Below the pieces are notes generated by a model. The model saw only the letters and a list, made by a program, of their open reading frames with translations, made no database searches and was not told the origin of the DNA. Shown here piece by piece: positions 1 to 10,367 of a stretch of 64,000 nucleotides of DNA. Origin of the DNA: CAWKMN01 sp963850765 (GTDB lineage Bacteria; Chloroflexota; Anaerolineae; Aggregatilineales; Aggregatilineaceae); assembly GCA_963850765.1 (NCBI GenBank), contig CAWKMN010000010.1, positions 248,001 to 312,000 on the forward strand, read 5' to 3'. Position 1 is the stretch's first letter; each line of letters opens with the position of its first letter. Made by a program: the position numbers and the translations under genes.

Positions 1-1020
1 ATCAGAAGGGTGTATTCTCCGGGCCGGAATGGTATCCCGCGCTGTCGGTCTACCGGGAGGGTGAGGGCTGGTGGACGACGCGCCCCTCGGCCAACGGCGA
101 CGCGGCCTTTGGCGAATCCGGCCTGTATGAAGTCTCCTGACCGTGCCGGAGAATTTCGTCGTGGCGATGAGCGGCTCCGCCATCGAGACGATCCCGGCGG
201 GCAGCGGCATGAAGACGATCCACCATGTCAGCGGACCAATGCGCGATTCGCTGATCGTCGCCGGGCCGGATCTGGGGATACTCACCGCGACGGTGGACGA
301 CATCGCCGTGAATATCTACTACTGGCCGGGCGGCGAACCGGCCGCGGAAGAGGCGCTCAAGATCGCGCTGGACACCATGCGCGTGTTTAACGAGTCCTTC
401 GGGTCGTATCCGTTCGCGGAAATCGACGTGGCGGAGACGTTCAACTGGACGGGCATCGAGTATCCCGGCCTGATCATGATCGCGGATCGCTTCTGGGAGC
501 GCGGCAACCCGTCGCTCGAAAGCGTGCTGGTTCACGAACTGGGGCACCAGTGGTTTTACAGCCTGGTGGGAACAATCAGGTCGAGCAGCCGTGGCTGGAC
601 GAGTCGCTGACCAGTTACACGGAATACGTGTACTGGCGCGCGATCTACGACGAGCAGCGCTACAAAGAGGCCGTCAGCGGCGATCGGGACTATTATAACT
701 ACTACCGGGGCACGGGCGCGCCGGATCTCGTGCTGGATCTGCCGGTATCGGCCTACAGCGAGAACAACTACGGCGTGATCATCTACGTCAAGGGGCCGCT
801 GTTTTTTGTCGAGCTGGAAAACCTGCTGGGGCGCGATCGTTTTTTGGACGGGCTTCAGCTCTATGTCGAGCGGCACCGCTACGAGGTGGCCGAATCGAAG
901 GATATGCTGGCAGCATTTGAGGACGCAACCGGCGAGGATCTGGACGCCGTGTTCTACGAGTGGGTGGGCGAGTTCGAGGGGCTGGATCCGCAGGTGATCG
1001 CGGCGGCGCAGCAGGGGTAA
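1..1020 (+). CDS. M1-family zinc metallopeptidase, 5'-truncated and frameshifted (copy 1)
   Basis: This gene runs in from the window edge. The sequence shows HELGHQWFYSLVG followed by PWLDES, which is the gluzincin HExxH-x18-E zinc site of the M1 aminopeptidase family; these enzymes remove N-terminal residues from peptides. It ends with the usual helical tail. The reading frame is broken twice. A stop near 138-140 interrupts what should read EVSLTVPENF, and a base is missing from the G run near 568-571 in what should read SLVGNNQ. Both look like single-base deletions, so sequencing error is as likely as true decay. It is a tandem paralogue of the next gene. Confidence 0.8.
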
Positions 1021-1043
1021 CGCGGCGGAAAGAGAAAAGCTAT

Positions 1044-1204
1044 TGAACCGCAGAGACGCAGAGGGCGCAGAGTATCATGCAGAAAGAGAGAATAAATAGG
1101 CGCGGTTCGCTGTGCCCAACTTCGATCCACACATCAGTCGGCCGCCTGATAGCCTGCCTTTCTCCTTTTGGCTTTCTCCGCGTACTCTGCGTCTCTGCGG
1201 TTCA
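1044..1204. repeat. Inverted repeat of the CCGCAGAGACGCAGAG type
   Basis: The left arm is at 1044-1074 and the right arm at 1183-1204. The right arm is the reverse complement of the left apart from a 9-bp extra block (GGCGCAGAG) in the left arm. The element lies over the start of the second M1 gene. Its right arm is translated as part of that protein's signal peptide (residues reading LRVLCVSAV). Confidence 0.75.
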
Positions 1205-2673
1205 GCTTTCTTTCATCTTGCTCGCGGCGGGAACGATCCCGGCCCAAGCGCAGGACGACTGGACCGCACCCTATCGCCCGGCCCTGCTGCCGGCGTTCGC
1301 GGATGATATGCTGGCCTATGCGGACGCGCCGCGCTATACCATCGACATGGATCTGCATGTCAGCGATGAAGGGACGCTCATCACCGGGCGGCAAACGGTG
1401 GACTATACCAACCGCGCCGGGACCCCCCTGGATGACATCGTCTTCCGGCTGTATCCGAACCTGCCCTCTTACGGCGGTGAAATGCAAGTTAGCGGCGTAA
1501 CAGTGGGCGGCGCGGCGGTTGAATCCGCGCTGGACAAATCCGGCTCCGTGCTGCGGGTGCCGCTGCCCGAACCGCTGGCAGCGGGCGCAAGTGTCGAGAT
1601 TGGGATGGACTACACGATCGCCGTGGAGAAAGATCGCGCGCCGCTCTACGGGCAGTTCAGCGATCAGGACGGCGTGCTGTCGCTGCCGAATGCCTATCCC
1701 GTGCTGTCGGTATACGAGCCGGGCGCGGGCTGGTGGACGGTGACCGATCACCCTCAGGGCGATGTCGTCTTCAGCGAGACGGCGTTTTACACGGTGAGCG
1801 TCACCGCGCCGCCGGATCTGATCGTGGCGGCCAGTGGATCGGAAGTCGATCTGACTGCCAACGCGGACGGCACCCTGACGCATCACTATGTCGCGCCGCT
1901 GGTGCGTGATTTCGCGCTGATGGCGAGCGCCGAGTATGTCACGCTGACCGGCGATCAGGACGGCGTGCGGATCACGGTGTATTATGAGCCCACGGGGCCC
2001 GACGCGACTCTGGCGGCGCAGGCGGGGCTCGACCTGACGCGCGAACTCGGTGCGGATCTTCAACGCGGCGTTCGGCGTGTATCCCTTCGCGGAACTGGAC
2101 GTCGTCCAGACGCCCAACACGGCGGGTGGCATCGAGTATCCGGGCCTGTTCGTGGTGGGGCGCGACGTGTGGAATCACGACAACAGCTTTTTCGAGTTCG
2201 TGATCGTCCACGAAGCCGCACACCAGTGGTGGTACAGCCTGGTGGGGAACGATCAGGCGCTCCATCCGTGGATGGACGAAGGGCTGGCCCAGTACGCCGT
2301 GGCAGTGTACATTCGCGCCCAGGAAGGTGACACGGCCTATCAGGCAGCGCTGGACAGCTTCCGCGCGCAGCACGAAGGCTACTGCGAGGCGAACCCCGGT
2401 CTCATCACCACGCTCGGCGCGCCGGTGAAGGATTATCCCGGTCAGGCGTATTTTTTCGTCATTTACCAGAAGGGGCCGCTGTTTTTCGCCGCGCTGGATG
2501 AAGTCTACGGGTTCGAGACAACTCTGCGCCTGCTGCAAGCCTATTTTGCGGCGTACCGCTACGGCATCGCTGCGCCGGGGGATATGCTGGCGAACTTTGA
2601 GAGCACGCTAGGGGAGCCGTTGGACGCGCTGTTCGCAGACTGGATCGGCGGGGCGGAGTTCGCGGTGGGATGA
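1077..2673 (+). CDS. Secreted M1-family metallopeptidase with one frameshift (copy 2)
   Basis: This is a gluzincin aminopeptidase-like protein. HEAAHQWWYSLVGN starts at about 2209 and is followed exactly 18 residues later by the glutamate of PWMDEG, so the HExxH-x18-E zinc site is complete. The N-terminus ends in a hydrophobic segment and an AQAQD-type cleavage region, so export is likely. The first 40 or so residues derive from an inverted repeat (1044-1204), which makes the ATG at 1077 uncertain. The frame breaks near 2048: upstream of it lies the beta-rich M1 N-terminal domain, downstream the catalytic domain. Copy 1 (1-1020) is adjacent and similar, so this is a tandem duplication. Confidence 0.85.
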
Positions 2674-2730
2674 GAATCGCCGGGGAATGAATCACCCGGC
2701 TCGATGACGGCCCCCCGGAAAGGTGGACAC

Positions 2731-3756
2731 ATGGCGGATCAAAAATGGCGCGTTTCATGCCTGATCCTCGTGGTTCTGTTATGGATGCTGTCCACAGCGC
2801 GCGCGGCGCCACGGGCGGCGGCACAGGATGAGATCCCGGTGCGGTACATTGCCCTGAGCGGCCCGCTGGCCGATCCCGACGCGGAGCTTTCGGGGCTGGC
2901 GTGGTATGGCGATATGCTGCTGCTCCTCACCGAGAATCCCAATCGCTACGCGGCGGATGGCTACGCGGGGATGTTTTTCGCGCTGGAGAAAGCGGACATT
3001 CTGGCGTATCTGGATGCGACCGATCCCGCCCCGCTGGAACCGCGCCCGGTGCCGGTGATCGGGCCGGATATTCGCGCATCCGCACCCGGATTTGATGGCT
3101 TCGAGGCGGCAGTCTTTATGGGGGAGCGTGCCTTTCTCGTGATCGAGGCGCGGCTGGACGACGGCACGACCTACGGCTATCTCGTCGGCGGGACGGTCGA
3201 GCCGGGACTCAGCGCGATCAACCTGGATTTTGATCCCATGGTCGAACTTCCGGATCAAAGCGGCTGGCGCAATATGGGCTATGAAGGCGTGCTGGTGGCG
3301 GGGGAAGCCGTGGTCGTGATCTACGAGGCTAACGGCGCGGGTGTGAATCCGAACCCGCGCGCGCTGTTTTTTGACGCCGATCTGAATCCGCAGGGCGAAG
3401 CGGCGTTCCCGCCGGTGCCATTCCGCGTGACGGATGTCGCGGCGGATCCGGCCGGAGTCTATTGGGCGATGAACGAGCGGTTCCCCGGTTTTGGGCCGGA
3501 TGAGGAAGATCTCGCGGCGTTGCAGGAGAATGAAGGGCCAACTCACCGGATCTTCCCCCAGGTCGAACGGCTGCTGGCGATCGAGATCCAGGCGGACACG
3601 CGCACGATCATGCTGGCGGATCGCGCCCCGCTCTACCTGAGGCTGGCAGGACCTCTGCCGCGCAACTGGGAAGGACTCACGCGGCTGGATGATCGGGGCT
3701 TTCTGCTCGTCACGGATGAGTTCCCGGATACGCTGCTGGGGTTTGTGGAGGGTTAG
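2731..3756 (+). CDS. Secreted beta-propeller protein, esterase-like/phytase-like
   Basis: This predicted exported protein has about 341 residues. I chose the ATG at 2731, preceded by GGAAAGG, over an in-frame ATG nine codons earlier, because a basic-hydrophobic signal peptide ending near ARAAP starts there. The mature part has repeated blade-like segments, including ELSGLAWYGDMLLLLTEN near the start and NWEGLTRLDDRGFLLVTDE near the end. Such segments are typical of the 'esterase-like activity of phytase' and SdiA-regulated propeller families. No catalytic site is obvious. It follows the M1 peptidase by about 57 bp and may share its transcript. Confidence 0.6.
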   Translation: MADQKWRVSCLILVVLLWMLSTARAAPRAAAQDEIPVRYIALSGPLADPDAELSGLAWYGDMLLLLTENPNRYAADGYAGMFFALEKADILAYLDATDPAPLEPRPVPVIGPDIRASAPGFDGFEAAVFMGERAFLVIEARLDDGTTYGYLVGGTVEPGLSAINLDFDPMVELPDQSGWRNMGYEGVLVAGEAVVVIYEANGAGVNPNPRALFFDADLNPQGEAAFPPVPFRVTDVAADPAGVYWAMNERFPGFGPDEEDLAALQENEGPTHRIFPQVERLLAIEIQADTRTIMLADRAPLYLRLAGPLPRNWEGLTRLDDRGFLLVTDEFPDTLLGFVEG

Positions 3757-3807
3757 AGCCGCTCCTGCTTCACTCCGTCAACAGTTTCTCGGTGTAGTCG
3801 TCGAACA

Positions 3808-4110
3808 TCACCGAGAAGCGGTTCGTTCAGTCTTTTCGATAAGTCGATCGAGTTGGTGGCGAAGATCCTGCACCATATCAATCACGCCAACCATCATATA
3901 CGCGAAGCCACTCAGAAGAGCCGGCAGCAGCATTTTGAGTATGAGGTTGATACCCCACATTTCACTGCCCCTTCTGACGAAATCACGGTCCTGATAATCC
4001 CAAGTCACATTTCCCTCACGGATGGTCCGCAGCGCATCATACGCACCAACAAGCAGTATTCCAGCAGCAAGTATCAAAAGAATCGTTCGATACGAAGCCA
4101 GGTTGTACAT
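3808..4110 (-). CDS. Small membrane protein of unknown function
   Basis: This 100-residue protein has two predicted membrane helices: residues about 8-25 (ILLILAAGILLVGAYDAL) and about 56-78 (LILKMLLPALLSGFAYMMVG). A short charged linker separates them and a basic, helical cytoplasmic tail follows. I do not recognise the family. The nearest downstream gene on the same strand is far away, so it is probably monocistronic. Confidence 0.55.
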   Translation of the reverse strand: MYNLASYRTILLILAAGILLVGAYDALRTIREGNVTWDYQDRDFVRRGSEMWGINLILKMLLPALLSGFAYMMVGVIDMVQDLRHQLDRLIEKTERTASR

Positions 4111-4240
4111 TATTTGATCCTTTCACAAACCGAGGGGCGTTCAGCATCCCCTGTTGAAGGGAAATATACCATGATTCCAGGAAGCGGCAGGATCAAACTC
4201 CCCTCTCCATAACATTTCGAAGAGGGGATTTTCGGTGAGG

Positions 4241-6652
<2,412 letters not shown>

Positions 6653-6669
6653 GGTCCTTATGTGTCCCG

Positions 6670-6775
6670 TGTTGGTGCTTAGTTATTGGTTTTTAGTTGT
6701 TAGTTATTGGTTTCAGCACGACTGGTTGTCCAGAGTTTGAACTAAAAGACTAATCACCAACAACCAATGACTGAA
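6670..6775. repeat. Short AT-rich repeats (TTAGTTATTGGT units, direct and inverted)
   Basis: Units reading TTAGTTATTGGT or TTAGTTGTTAGTTATTGG occur at about 6680-6715. Inverted relatives (CACCAACAACCAATGAC) lie at about 6756-6772. They sit between mutS2 and the small transcript. They resemble the GATTAGC/GGTTAGC mini-repeats seen elsewhere in the window. Confidence 0.5.
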
Positions 6776-6815
6776 AACAAAAATGCCGCGCAGTGTACAA
6801 TCACACTCACGGCAT
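6772..6815 (-). terminator. Rho-independent terminator of the small transcript
   Basis: Read on the minus strand, ATGCCG and AGTGT pair with ACACT and CGGCAT across a short loop, and the run CATTTTTG follows. It lies about 45 bp after the 24-codon ORF. Confidence 0.7.
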
Positions 6816-6858
6816 CCGATTTATCAGGTGGCGCATCGCCTGAGATGAGTTGCAGACT

Positions 6859-6933
6859 TCAGAGGCGCGCCCCGGTGGCAGGATGATCCGGTGAGTGGTA
6901 AACCACTTGCCCTACAACCACTTGACCGACCAC
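6859..6933 (-). CDS. 24-codon ORF in a short, strongly promoted transcript
   Basis: The GTG start at 6933 has an ideal AGGAGG ribosome binding site (6946-6941) with 7-nt spacing. The peptide begins VVGQVVVGQVVYHSP and ends at TGA 6859. A promoter at 6981-7009 and a terminator at 6772-6815 bound the transcript, giving an RNA of about 200 nt. Two internal hairpins are visible: AGTGG-TTTA-CCACT inside the ORF, and TCAGG...CCTGA after it. It could be a real microprotein, a leader peptide without an attached operon, or a structured sRNA whose ORF is incidental. No family is recognised. Confidence 0.45.
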   Translation of the reverse strand: MVGQVVVGQVVYHSPDHPATGARL

Positions 6934-6980
6934 GGGACGCCCTCCTTTCTTCGTGTCTCAATGCGGATGATAACGGGGCT

Positions 6981-7009
6981 AGTATACGCGATAGGCGCGA
7001 GGGTGTCAA
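6981..7009 (-). promoter_or_regulatory. Strong sigma70-type promoter of the small transcript
   Basis: On the minus strand, TTGACA (7009-7004), 17 nt and TATACT (6986-6981) form a near-consensus promoter. It starts right after the tetR stop codon and points to the small ORF at 6933. Confidence 0.7.
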
Positions 7010-7024
7010 CGGTTTTTATACGGG

Positions 7025-7606
7025 TCAGTGCGGCGCGGGCGATTGGGTGGTGAACTCGTAAAACATATCCGCGATCTGCTCCGCCGTGTACTCCTGGCCC
7101 TGTTCCAGCCACCACACGATCAGGCGCATCTGCGCGCCGAGCAGGTAGTTGGCGACAAACGGCGCGGGCAGCTTGATCGGCAGCCGGTGGATGTTGGCGG
7201 TCAGATCCTCGATCATCAGCGCGGCGAAATAATCCATCAGGCGGTTCGCCATGAAGGTATGCCCGCGCTCGCCAAAGACGATGTGCATCAGGTCGCGGTG
7301 GGCGTGGATGTGCTGGAATGTGGTTAGCCAGATCCGGTAGACGCGGCGATCGACGGACTGCTCGGCGCGGAACTCCCGCTCGATCTGCGCGTGCAGCTCG
7401 TCCATGCTTTCGCGGAGCATGGTCCACAGAATGTCCTCTTTGTCCTTGAAATGGATATAAAAAGTTCCGCGCCCTACATCCGCGCCGTCGGTGATGTCCT
7501 GCACGGAGACGGCATCGTAGCCTTGCTCGGCCATCAGGTCCAGCGCGGTTTGCTTCAATCGCTGGCGCGTGGCCTGCTTGCGCCGCTCAAAACGAGTTTG
7601 GGTCAT
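7025..7606 (-). CDS. TetR/AcrR-family transcriptional regulator
   Basis: This 193-residue one-component repressor has the N-terminal TetR helix-turn-helix at residues about 10-55 (TRQRLKQTALDLMAEQGYD, then GRGTFYIHFKDKEDIL). The C-terminal all-helical domain is variable and would bind a ligand that cannot be named from sequence. Repeated palindromic motifs at 7859-7875 and 7959-7975, in front of the divergent gene at 8000, are candidate operators. The gap to the strong promoter at 7009 is only 15 bp, so tetR ends just before the small-RNA unit. Confidence 0.9.
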   Translation of the reverse strand: MTQTRFERRKQATRQRLKQTALDLMAEQGYDAVSVQDITDGADVGRGTFYIHFKDKEDILWTMLRESMDELHAQIEREFRAEQSVDRRVYRIWLTTFQHIHAHRDLMHIVFGERGHTFMANRLMDYFAALMIEDLTANIHRLPIKLPAPFVANYLLGAQMRLIVWWLEQGQEYTAEQIADMFYEFTTQSPAPH

Positions 7607-7659
7607 AGAGCCTCGATGGTTTAGTTTTTGGTGGTAGTTGTGGTTATGGTTCTGACACT

Positions 7660-7858
7660 CAGCCCCCCGGCCTCTCCGCCAAGCCTAGTGTAGCGCCTTT
7701 TAGCGCGGTTGAAAAGGGCCGCGTAGGGGCGGCTAGCCCTGCCCAAATTGAGAATCCGGGAATGCCCGCTAAAGGGGCTGGAGAGGAGTCCCCTTCAGCC
7801 GGAGGACCTCTTTTCTAATCATAGCCGGAGCGTTTTAACGTCCGGCGAACTGTTCAAT
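7660..7858. other. Intergenic stretch with short palindromic elements, no gene seen
   Basis: This stretch holds a GTAGGGGCGG-type short palindrome and a hairpin (AGCCGGAGCG...CGTCCGG). No coding potential is evident on either strand. Confidence 0.5.
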
Positions 7859-7975
7859 ACTGACACTCTGTCCAATACTGACGCAGATATAAAATCCGTC
7901 CGAGAAGGATCTTGAACGCGCGCCAAACTTATTATACTCTAAAACTGGCGCGTGTACAGAACTGACAGTCTGTTC
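7859..7975. promoter_or_regulatory. Duplicated palindromic operator-like motif around a promoter
   Basis: ACTGACACTCTGTCCAATA at about 7858-7876 and ACTGACAGTCTGTTCAATA at 7961-7979 are near copies. The second lies in GAACTGACAGTCTGTTC (7959-7975), a 17-bp near-perfect palindrome. Between them are TTGAAC (7912-7917) and TATACT (7933-7938), a plausible promoter for the gene at 8000. The spacing suggests repression by the divergent TetR protein, which is an inference. Confidence 0.5.
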
Positions 7976-7999
7976 AATAGTCGACAGCAGGTGAAACCC

Positions 8000-8926
8000 A
8001 TGCAAAAACTCGATCCCCATGACCCCCGCCGGCGTTTTCCGATCCCGATCGCAGCCGTCGATGATTTGCTCCCGCCGGTGCGTGCGGCGCTGATCCAGCA
8101 CCAGCCCACCTCAACCGGCCAGCGGATCATCCGCATCCCACCGGGCGCGTACCCGATCCGGCGCTCGGCGTGGCTGTTTGAGCTGTCGTTTGGCTGGCGG
8201 CGCACCCCGGAGCGATTCCTGGGGTTTGGCGACGATGGCATCACCATTGTGGAGATCGATGACGATGGCAAGCTGAGCGCGGCCCATATCCCGCTGGCGT
8301 GTCTGCTCGAGATTTACATGGAGACCGTGCTGCTCTATTCGTCGCTGGAATTCGTGTGGATGCAGGGTAAACACCTTGAGACGAAGAAGATCGAATACAA
8401 TACCGTCGGGGAAACGCTTATCCGGCGGCAGATCGACCGCACCCGCGCCGCCTGCCCAAGCATGTTGGCCCCGGCCCGTGTCCTGCCGCGCGAAGAGACG
8501 CTGGCTCCCCTGCCCCTGAAATTCCGCAATTACCTGCGAAGCTGCTTGCTGCCCGGCGAGCCGCTCCATGCCGCCGTGTACCAGCCCGCCATCCGGCAGA
8601 CGGCCGGGACGTTCCGCCCGTATATTTCACCCAACCGCACCATTGGGATCACCGAGCGCTTTGTGATCCTGGTGGAAGACCGGCAGGTTTTGCAGCGCGG
8701 CGAGCGATCCGCCGAAAGCGATTACGCCATGATCGAACACTTCTACCCGCTCCGGCATATCGAGCAGGTGACTATCGACACCACGCCGGATGTCTCGTGG
8801 CTGCGGCTGCATTATGCACCGCACATCCAATCCAGCGGAGCCGCGGACATCGGGATCCCCCTGCTCCCCGCGCACGCGGGCCCCCTGCTGGATGCGCTCC
8901 GACCCGCCGCAGAACTCGCCTGCTGA
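8000..8926 (+). CDS. Conserved protein of unknown function
   Basis: This soluble protein has about 308 residues and no signal peptide or membrane segment. I chose the ATG at 8000. An in-frame ATG at 7952 is possible but would lie upstream of and across the operator palindrome. The middle region (about residues 60-110) and the C-terminal third (about residues 220-285) look like two related mixed alpha/beta or PH-like modules: each has FLGFGDDGITIVE- or RFVILVEDRQVLQ-type strands followed by a helix and an HIP/HIEQVTID turn. I do not recognise the family. It is divergent from tetR with operator-like motifs in between, so it may be TetR-controlled. Confidence 0.55.
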   Translation: MQKLDPHDPRRRFPIPIAAVDDLLPPVRAALIQHQPTSTGQRIIRIPPGAYPIRRSAWLFELSFGWRRTPERFLGFGDDGITIVEIDDDGKLSAAHIPLACLLEIYMETVLLYSSLEFVWMQGKHLETKKIEYNTVGETLIRRQIDRTRAACPSMLAPARVLPREETLAPLPLKFRNYLRSCLLPGEPLHAAVYQPAIRQTAGTFRPYISPNRTIGITERFVILVEDRQVLQRGERSAESDYAMIEHFYPLRHIEQVTIDTTPDVSWLRLHYAPHIQSSGAADIGIPLLPAHAGPLLDALRPAAELAC

Positions 8927-8937
8927 ATGTAACGCGG

Positions 8938-8943
8938 TATAAT
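8938..8943 (+). promoter_or_regulatory. Candidate -10 element upstream of sqdB
   Basis: TATAAT sits in GCGGTATAATGTCCC about 100 bp before the sqdB start. No good -35 is visible. A GGAGA ribosome binding site precedes the ATG at 9045. Confidence 0.4.
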
Positions 8944-9044
8944 GTCCCGCGGGAAACTTCCAGCACCCGCCAGGGTTATGATTAGCGGATGGGCTGCGGC
9001 GGCGCTGCCGGACGACGGGGCTTTACTCAGGAGACATTTTACCC

Positions 9045-10253
9045 ATGCGACTTTTGGTATTGGGCGGTGATGGCTATCTCGGCTGGTCTACCGCCATGTA
9101 TTTCAGCAAGCGCGGCCATACGGTCGCCGTCGTGGATAATTTCCTGCGCCGGATGATGCACCTGGAACGCGGCACCGACAGCCTGACGCCGATCCAGTCG
9201 TTGCAGATGCGCGTCGAGGCGTGGAAAGAAGTCAGCGGCTGTTCGATTGAGATATTCGTGGGCGACATTCAGGACTGGTACTTCATCAGCCGCGTGATCC
9301 GCGATTTTAAGCCGGAGACGATCATCCACTACGGCGAGATCCCCAGCGCCCCCTATTCGATGATCGACGTGCATCACGCCGTCCACGTCCACGAGAACAA
9401 CGTCAACGGCACGCTGAACGTGCTGTTCGCCATGAAGGAGTTCGTGCCGGAGTGCCATCTGGTCAAGCTCGGCACGATGGGCGAATATGGCACGCCCAAT
9501 GTGGACATCCCCGAAGGCTATTTCGAGATCGAGTATCGCGGGCGCAAGGATACGCTGCCCTTCCCCCGCCAGCCGGGATCGTTCTACCATCTGACCAAAG
9601 TCCACGACAGCAACAACATCATGTTCGCGTGCAAGATCTGGGGGCTGCGCGCCACGGATCTGAATCAGGGTGTGGTCTACGGCATCGAAACCGAGGAATC
9701 GAACGGCGATGACCGCCTGCTGACGCGCTTCGACTACGACGAGTCATTCGGGACGGCGCTCAACCGCTTCTGCGTGCAGGCCGTGGCCGGCATCCCGCTG
9801 ACGGTGTTTGGCAAGGGCCAGCAGACGCGCGGCTATCTCAACATTCTCGACACGCTGCAATGCGTCGAAATCACCACGCTCAACCCGCCCGCGCCGGGCC
9901 GGATGCGCGTCTTCAACCAGTGGGTCGAGCATTTCTCGGTGCTGGATCTGGCGCTGCACGTCAAGAACGCCGCGAAGCAGTTGGGGATCGACGTGAAAAT
10001 CGCCCATTACGTCAATCCGCGCGTGGAGATGGAAGAGCATTATTACAACCCGGACCACAAGGAATTATTCGATCTGGGCCTCCAGCCGCACCTGCTGAGC
10101 GATACGCTGGTCGAGAGCGTGATTCGCCGCGTGGTGCAGTACAAAGACCGCATCGTGCCCCATTCGATCGTGCCGCGCATCTATTGGGAAAAGGGCGGTA
10201 CCGATGAGTATGTCGAGATCATCGAATACGAGGATAACGGCAAGGGGCGGTAG
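9045..10253 (+). CDS. sqdB: UDP-sulfoquinovose synthase
   Basis: SqdB converts UDP-glucose and sulfite to UDP-sulfoquinovose, the head-group donor for the sulfolipid SQDG. The 402-residue protein matches the SQD1/SqdB family along its length. It has the Rossmann motif GGDGYLGW at residues 7-14, then SAPYSMID, NNVNGTLNVLFA, LVKLGTMGEYGTPN with the catalytic Thr, FYHLTKVHDSNNI with the Tyr-x3-Lys pair, and RATDLNQGVVYG. It belongs to the extended SDR (NAD-dependent epimerase) fold. No sulfoquinovosyltransferase lies next to it. Confidence 0.93.
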   Translation: MRLLVLGGDGYLGWSTAMYFSKRGHTVAVVDNFLRRMMHLERGTDSLTPIQSLQMRVEAWKEVSGCSIEIFVGDIQDWYFISRVIRDFKPETIIHYGEIPSAPYSMIDVHHAVHVHENNVNGTLNVLFAMKEFVPECHLVKLGTMGEYGTPNVDIPEGYFEIEYRGRKDTLPFPRQPGSFYHLTKVHDSNNIMFACKIWGLRATDLNQGVVYGIETEESNGDDRLLTRFDYDESFGTALNRFCVQAVAGIPLTVFGKGQQTRGYLNILDTLQCVEITTLNPPAPGRMRVFNQWVEHFSVLDLALHVKNAAKQLGIDVKIAHYVNPRVEMEEHYYNPDHKELFDLGLQPHLLSDTLVESVIRRVVQYKDRIVPHSIVPRIYWEKGGTDEYVEIIEYEDNGKGR

Positions 10254-10258
10254 GGCAA

Positions 10259-10367
10259 TTAACCTCACCCCCCCGGCCCCCTCTCCACGCGCGGAGAGGG
10301 AGAGAGCGCCAAGAAAAAGCCCCTCTCCATGTTATGGAGAGGGGTTTGGGGTAACGGCTGGGTGAGG
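10259..10367. repeat. Palindromic CCCTCTCC/GGAGAGGG intergenic repeat
   Basis: Two hairpins occur in tandem: CCCCTCTCCACG-CGGAGAGGG and CCCCTCTCCAT-ATGGAGAGGGG, flanked by CCTCACCC and GGGTGAGG. They lie between the convergent sqdB and pcrA genes and may act as a bidirectional terminator. The family recurs at about 12.72, 12.85-13.08, 22.45, 24.1-24.3, 40.55, 41.6, 42.8 and 46.2 kb. Confidence 0.7.

Noticed and set aside
6772..7009. The small transcript as SRP (4.5S) RNA or a riboswitch leader
   Set aside because: No GGUCAGG/GGAAGGAAGCA core of SRP RNA is present. The terminator ends the RNA before mutS2, which has its own start after a repeat region.
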